Part shown: positions 19,888-22,462 of the stretch, piece after piece
Position numbering within the stretch: position 1 is the stretch's first letter
Layout of the letters: every line of letters begins with the position of its first letter
Assembly: GCA_964632175.1 (NCBI GenBank)
Contig: CAZWBJ010000016.1
Location: 1-22,462, forward strand
DNA: 22,462 bases
Reading direction: 5' to 3'
Source: JAWBSP01 sp964632175
GTDB lineage: Archaea; Hadarchaeota; Hadarchaeia; Hadarchaeales; JAWBSP01
The notes under the pieces: model-generated
Told to the model about the DNA's origin: nothing
The model's input: the letters and a program-made list of their open reading frames with translations, nothing else
Databases searched by the model: none
Made by a program: the position numbers and the translations under genes

Positions 19888-21921
19888 ATGAAGGCCGAAG
19901 ACCTCTCCTTTCTAGTCCACTGGCGGAAGGGAATCCCGTCGGAGAAGTGCTCCCTCACCGGTGAGCACGAAAGGAGGGGAGGAGATGGGGCCGGTCCCTT
20001 CCTCGAGCGCTCCTTGACCTACACCTGGGGAGAGAACAAAATTTCTCTCATCACTAGGAGGTACCGGGACGGCTGCAGAATCTGGCTGGAAAATGACCTA
20101 CCGCCGGGCTTCTCCCACCGCACGGCCGAGTTCGCACTTCAGCCACCTCCAGCGAGGAAGATACTCTGTTTTTACAACACCTTCGAGGGCCAGAAGATCC
20201 TCCCCACCAGCCCGAAGGAATTCAGGTTCATGCTCTCCATGGTGCTCTCCAACCTCTCCTATGCCCTCAGAAGACCGAGGAGCTTTTTCAGATACCTCCT
20301 CAGCCACGGCAGTCCGGACGCGGGATACGGGGCATGGAGCTACCCCAAGCTGATCGATGGCTGGGAGGAGCTACCCCCTCACTGTTTTCTGGCGGTGGCC
20401 GACGCCGACCCCCCGCTCGTCCTGCTCGCCCCCGCGGCCTTCGGGCAGAAATGCGGGCTGGTGTGGCGAGAGGGGCTCAAGTGCGAGGCCTGGGGGTTTG
20501 ACAGGACCAAGCGGTATCCAAAAATACCCGGCCCGATCCTCGCTTGGGGGGAGGCGCGCCACTCGCTCGGGAGGGTGTTTGAGCTCCTTTCGGTCGAAAA
20601 ACCTTGGATAAGAGAAAGGGGAAGAGAGAATCCTCTGACGGGTCTGGGTTGGTGTAGCTGGAATGCCTTCTATACCGATCTGAGCTACGAGAAGATTCTC
20701 GACAGCATCCGGACGCTGAGGGAAGCGGGAGTCCAACTCGACTTTGTTATCATTGACGACGGGTGGGGAAGGTACCGCTCGAGGATGCTGGCCTCCTTGG
20801 AGCCCAGGCTAGATCTGGCGGGGCTGGTAAGGGAGCTGAAAGAGCTCGGGGTGAGAAAGGTGGGACTCTGGCATGCCCTTCAGGGATACTGGATGGGGGT
20901 GGACTGCGAGCGGGAGCTTTCCACCGAAGGCACGGATGGTCGCAGGATTCCGACGCGAGAGTTCTTCGAGAAGTGGTACGGGAGGATGAAGGAGTGGGGG
21001 ATCGATTTTGTCAAGGTGGACAACCAGTACGACCTCGTCTCCAGCTTTCGCGACCTGACACCAGTGGAGGAGGCCGCCGACCGGCTACTGGGATGGATTT
21101 ACGGGGCCTCCAGAAGAAGGCTCTTCATCCTGAACTGCATGGCCATGGTTCCCGAGTGCCTGGTGAACTTCCGCACGCCCCTCTGCCGTGCCTCCTTCGA
21201 CTATCCCCCTGATTCGAAGGACCTGCAGAAGAAACAACTTCTAGCGTGTTTTTACAATTCCCTCTGGCTTTCCCAGATATGCGTTCCGGACTTTGACATG
21301 TTCGAGAGTTCCGGGAGGTTTGCCCTGACCCACGCTCAAGCCAGGGTTCTGAGCGGTGGCCCGGCGTACGTGACGGACGAACCAAGAAGGGCCAATGTGG
21401 GGCTTCTGCGCAGGCTCTGTCTGGATGACGGAACCCTAGCCGGGGTGGATTTTCCGGCCCTTCTGTGCGGCGATTCCGTCTTCCAAGATCCTTACTCTAC
21501 ACCCGTCCCGCTGAAGGTTTTCTCTAGGGTGGGCGAAACGGGAATCATAGGTGTTTTCAACCTCCACAAAGGAGGGAGGAGGGAGAGGGTCTCCGTGGAG
21601 GCTGGAGACGCCGAACTCAGGGGAGAATACCTCCTCTACGCCGTGGAGAGAAAAATCTTCGGGAGGAGGCTGGAATTCGAGCTGGGGGAGCTCGAGGGGG
21701 AGATAGTGGTGGTTTCACCCTTGAAGCGCGGAATCTCTGTGATAGGGGTGGAGGAACTGTTGGTCCCCCCGGCTGGAGTGAGGGGGCGGAGGATAAGGAG
21801 AACAGGAACACTTCTCGTTTACAGCGAAGAGGAGAGGAAGATTCGATTTTCGAACCAGAGCTTCAGGCTGTCTCCCTCATTGAATCGGGTCCGAGTGGCA
21901 TCGGAAGCCGGCGATTTCTAG
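19888..21921 (+). CDS. Glycoside hydrolase family 36-type enzyme (raffinose synthase / archaeal alpha-galactosidase group)
   Basis: A 677-residue protein of normal family size. N-terminal beta domain, then a TIM barrel starting TGLGWCSWNAFYTDLS (about residue 250), FVIIDDGWG (285), and VKVDNQYD with Asp378 as candidate nucleophile. RASFDYPPDS follows, with Asp438 as candidate acid/base, and then PDFDMFESS and GGPAYVTDEP. The 60-residue spacing is close to that of the two catalytic aspartates of the Sulfolobus alpha-galactosidase GalS. No signal peptide is present, so it acts in the cytoplasm. Substrate could be alpha-galactosides or it could be a transglycosidase; the sequence alone cannot decide. 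The start at 19888 has no clear ribosome site. Confidence 0.85.
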   Translation: MKAEDLSFLVHWRKGIPSEKCSLTGEHERRGGDGAGPFLERSLTYTWGENKISLITRRYRDGCRIWLENDLPPGFSHRTAEFALQPPPARKILCFYNTFEGQKILPTSPKEFRFMLSMVLSNLSYALRRPRSFFRYLLSHGSPDAGYGAWSYPKLIDGWEELPPHCFLAVADADPPLVLLAPAAFGQKCGLVWREGLKCEAWGFDRTKRYPKIPGPILAWGEARHSLGRVFELLSVEKPWIRERGRENPLTGLGWCSWNAFYTDLSYEKILDSIRTLREAGVQLDFVIIDDGWGRYRSRMLASLEPRLDLAGLVRELKELGVRKVGLWHALQGYWMGVDCERELSTEGTDGRRIPTREFFEKWYGRMKEWGIDFVKVDNQYDLVSSFRDLTPVEEAADRLLGWIYGASRRRLFILNCMAMVPECLVNFRTPLCRASFDYPPDSKDLQKKQLLACFYNSLWLSQICVPDFDMFESSGRFALTHAQARVLSGGPAYVTDEPRRANVGLLRRLCLDDGTLAGVDFPALLCGDSVFQDPYSTPVPLKVFSRVGETGIIGVFNLHKGGRRERVSVEAGDAELRGEYLLYAVERKIFGRRLEFELGELEGEIVVVSPLKRGISVIGVEELLVPPAGVRGRRIRRTGTLLVYSEEERKIRFSNQSFRLSPSLNRVRVASEAGDF

Positions 21922-22297
21922 GGGTCACAAATGTGTGAAGCGTCCCCATCTTGCCGCAACCCTAATCCAGCTTTCCCCTTTCCAGCTCGCCGGCAGATGT
22001 TGCACGTAGAACCCCCGTCTACCTTGCTCGCCGGATATGAGCACCCACTTCGCTGGCAAATATGTGCACAAGTTTCTGTTGGATTCTTCCTAAGGAAAAA
22101 TCGCTACGCGTGAAGGCACCCGAGCCACGCCCAGAGGGGCTGTAGGTGGCTTACCGCCTCACTTCGGCTCTTCCTCTTCATCCCAGTTGTGCACACGTGT
22201 GTAGTGCCCAACACCATCAAATCGTGGTCGAGAATAACTTCTGCTGAGTTAAAGCGTTCAACAGCCAATCTGGCACCCTGCGGAACCCTTTTTCTCC
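21922..22297. other. Intergenic stretch without a supported gene
   Basis: About 375 bases with no frame showing a recognisable domain on either strand, and with frequent stops. It includes a perfect 10-base palindrome CACACGTGTG (22192-22201). Base composition is less G/C-rich than the flanks. It may hold decayed sequence or an unrecognised RNA; I see no tRNA, CRISPR repeat or clear box C/D pattern. Confidence 0.4.
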
Positions 22298-22348
22298 TTT
22301 AAAAGGGCGCTCCCTCCAATGGAGCCGATGGAAAATCAGAAAGGAGGT
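22298..22348 (+). promoter_or_regulatory. TATA box and strong ribosome binding site for the final gene
   Basis: TTTAAAAG (22298-22305) is followed about 25-28 bases later by the expected transcription start (near 22327), giving a leader of roughly 30 bases. The leader contains GGAGGT (22343-22348), 8 bases before the ATG at 22357. This is one of few genes here with a proper leader, and it resembles the promoter layout of the second pilin. Confidence 0.6.
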
Positions 22349-22356
22349 AAAACGAA

Positions 22357-22462
22357 ATGATACCGATGGAGGTGCTCACGGGCTTCCTGACCATCACCCT
22401 CCCCATTCTAGTCTCTCACTGGATAGGAAACCGACAGACCCACCGAATCATCGAGAACACGA
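22357..22462 (+). CDS. N-terminus of a membrane-associated protein, cut by the window end
   Basis: The first 35 codons read MIPMEVLTGFLTITLPILVS then HWIGNRQTHRIIENT. This is one hydrophobic segment, followed by a charged stretch typical of a cytoplasmic helix after a membrane anchor. The strong promoter and ribosome binding site support a real gene. Too little is present to assign a family. Confidence 0.6.
   Translation, partial: MIPMEVLTGFLTITLPILVSHWIGNRQTHRIIENT

Noticed and set aside
1..22462. CRISPR arrays, complete insertion sequences, tRNA or rRNA genes
   Set aside because: No regularly spaced repeats, transposase domains with terminal inverted repeats, or cloverleaf-like sequences were found on reading either strand.

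Overview
The window reads as a high-GC archaeal chromosome segment, most likely from a thermophilic euryarchaeote-type lineage (Hadarchaeota or a relative is a guess that the sequence cannot settle). The archaeal evidence is direct: class III (type IV pilin-like) signal peptides, a Nep1 rRNA methyltransferase, the archaeal/eukaryal RNase P protein Rpr2/Rnp4, a tiny ribosomal protein L41e, TATA-box promoters about 22-27 bases before start codons (leaderless genes), and dense ATGA-type gene overlaps.

Bases 1-9158 hold a type IV pilus-like locus. On the + strand are the end of a GspE/TadA-type assembly ATPase interrupted by an intein, two tandem TadC/T2SSF membrane platform proteins, two tandem near-duplicate major pilins, and a small third pilin. 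Facing it on the - strand (9158 down to 4219) is an overlapping operon of seven pilin- or pseudopilin-like genes ending in a membrane protein. Each minor pilin has a short basic leader and a long hydrophobic segment, and nearly every junction is a 4-14 base overlap.

Bases 9159-12082 carry two MinD/ParA-type ATPases, each beside a membrane protein. One MinD has Arg in place of the P-loop lysine and lies divergent, across a shared palindromic TATA box, from a 356-residue membrane-anchored protein. By analogy with TadZ/CpaE beside Tad pili, these could position or regulate the pilus (inference).

Bases 12083-16292 contain the ribosomal protein L41e gene (36 codons), a - strand arginine operon argB-argD-argF, and a decayed nucleotidyltransferase (MNT/AbiEii-like) pseudogene. 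The ornithine carbamoyltransferase has an unusual HCQP in place of HCLP.

Bases 16349-19506 are a tightly coupled + strand operon: nep1, rnp4, tupA, tupB, tupC. All four junctions are ATGA overlaps, joining rRNA/tRNA maturation to a tungstate ABC importer. The transporter ATPase lacks the usual H-loop histidine.

Bases 19535-21921 encode a small membrane protein and a GH36 raffinose-synthase/alpha-galactosidase-type enzyme. About 375 bases with no convincing gene follow, then a strong promoter and ribosome binding site for a membrane protein cut by the window end.
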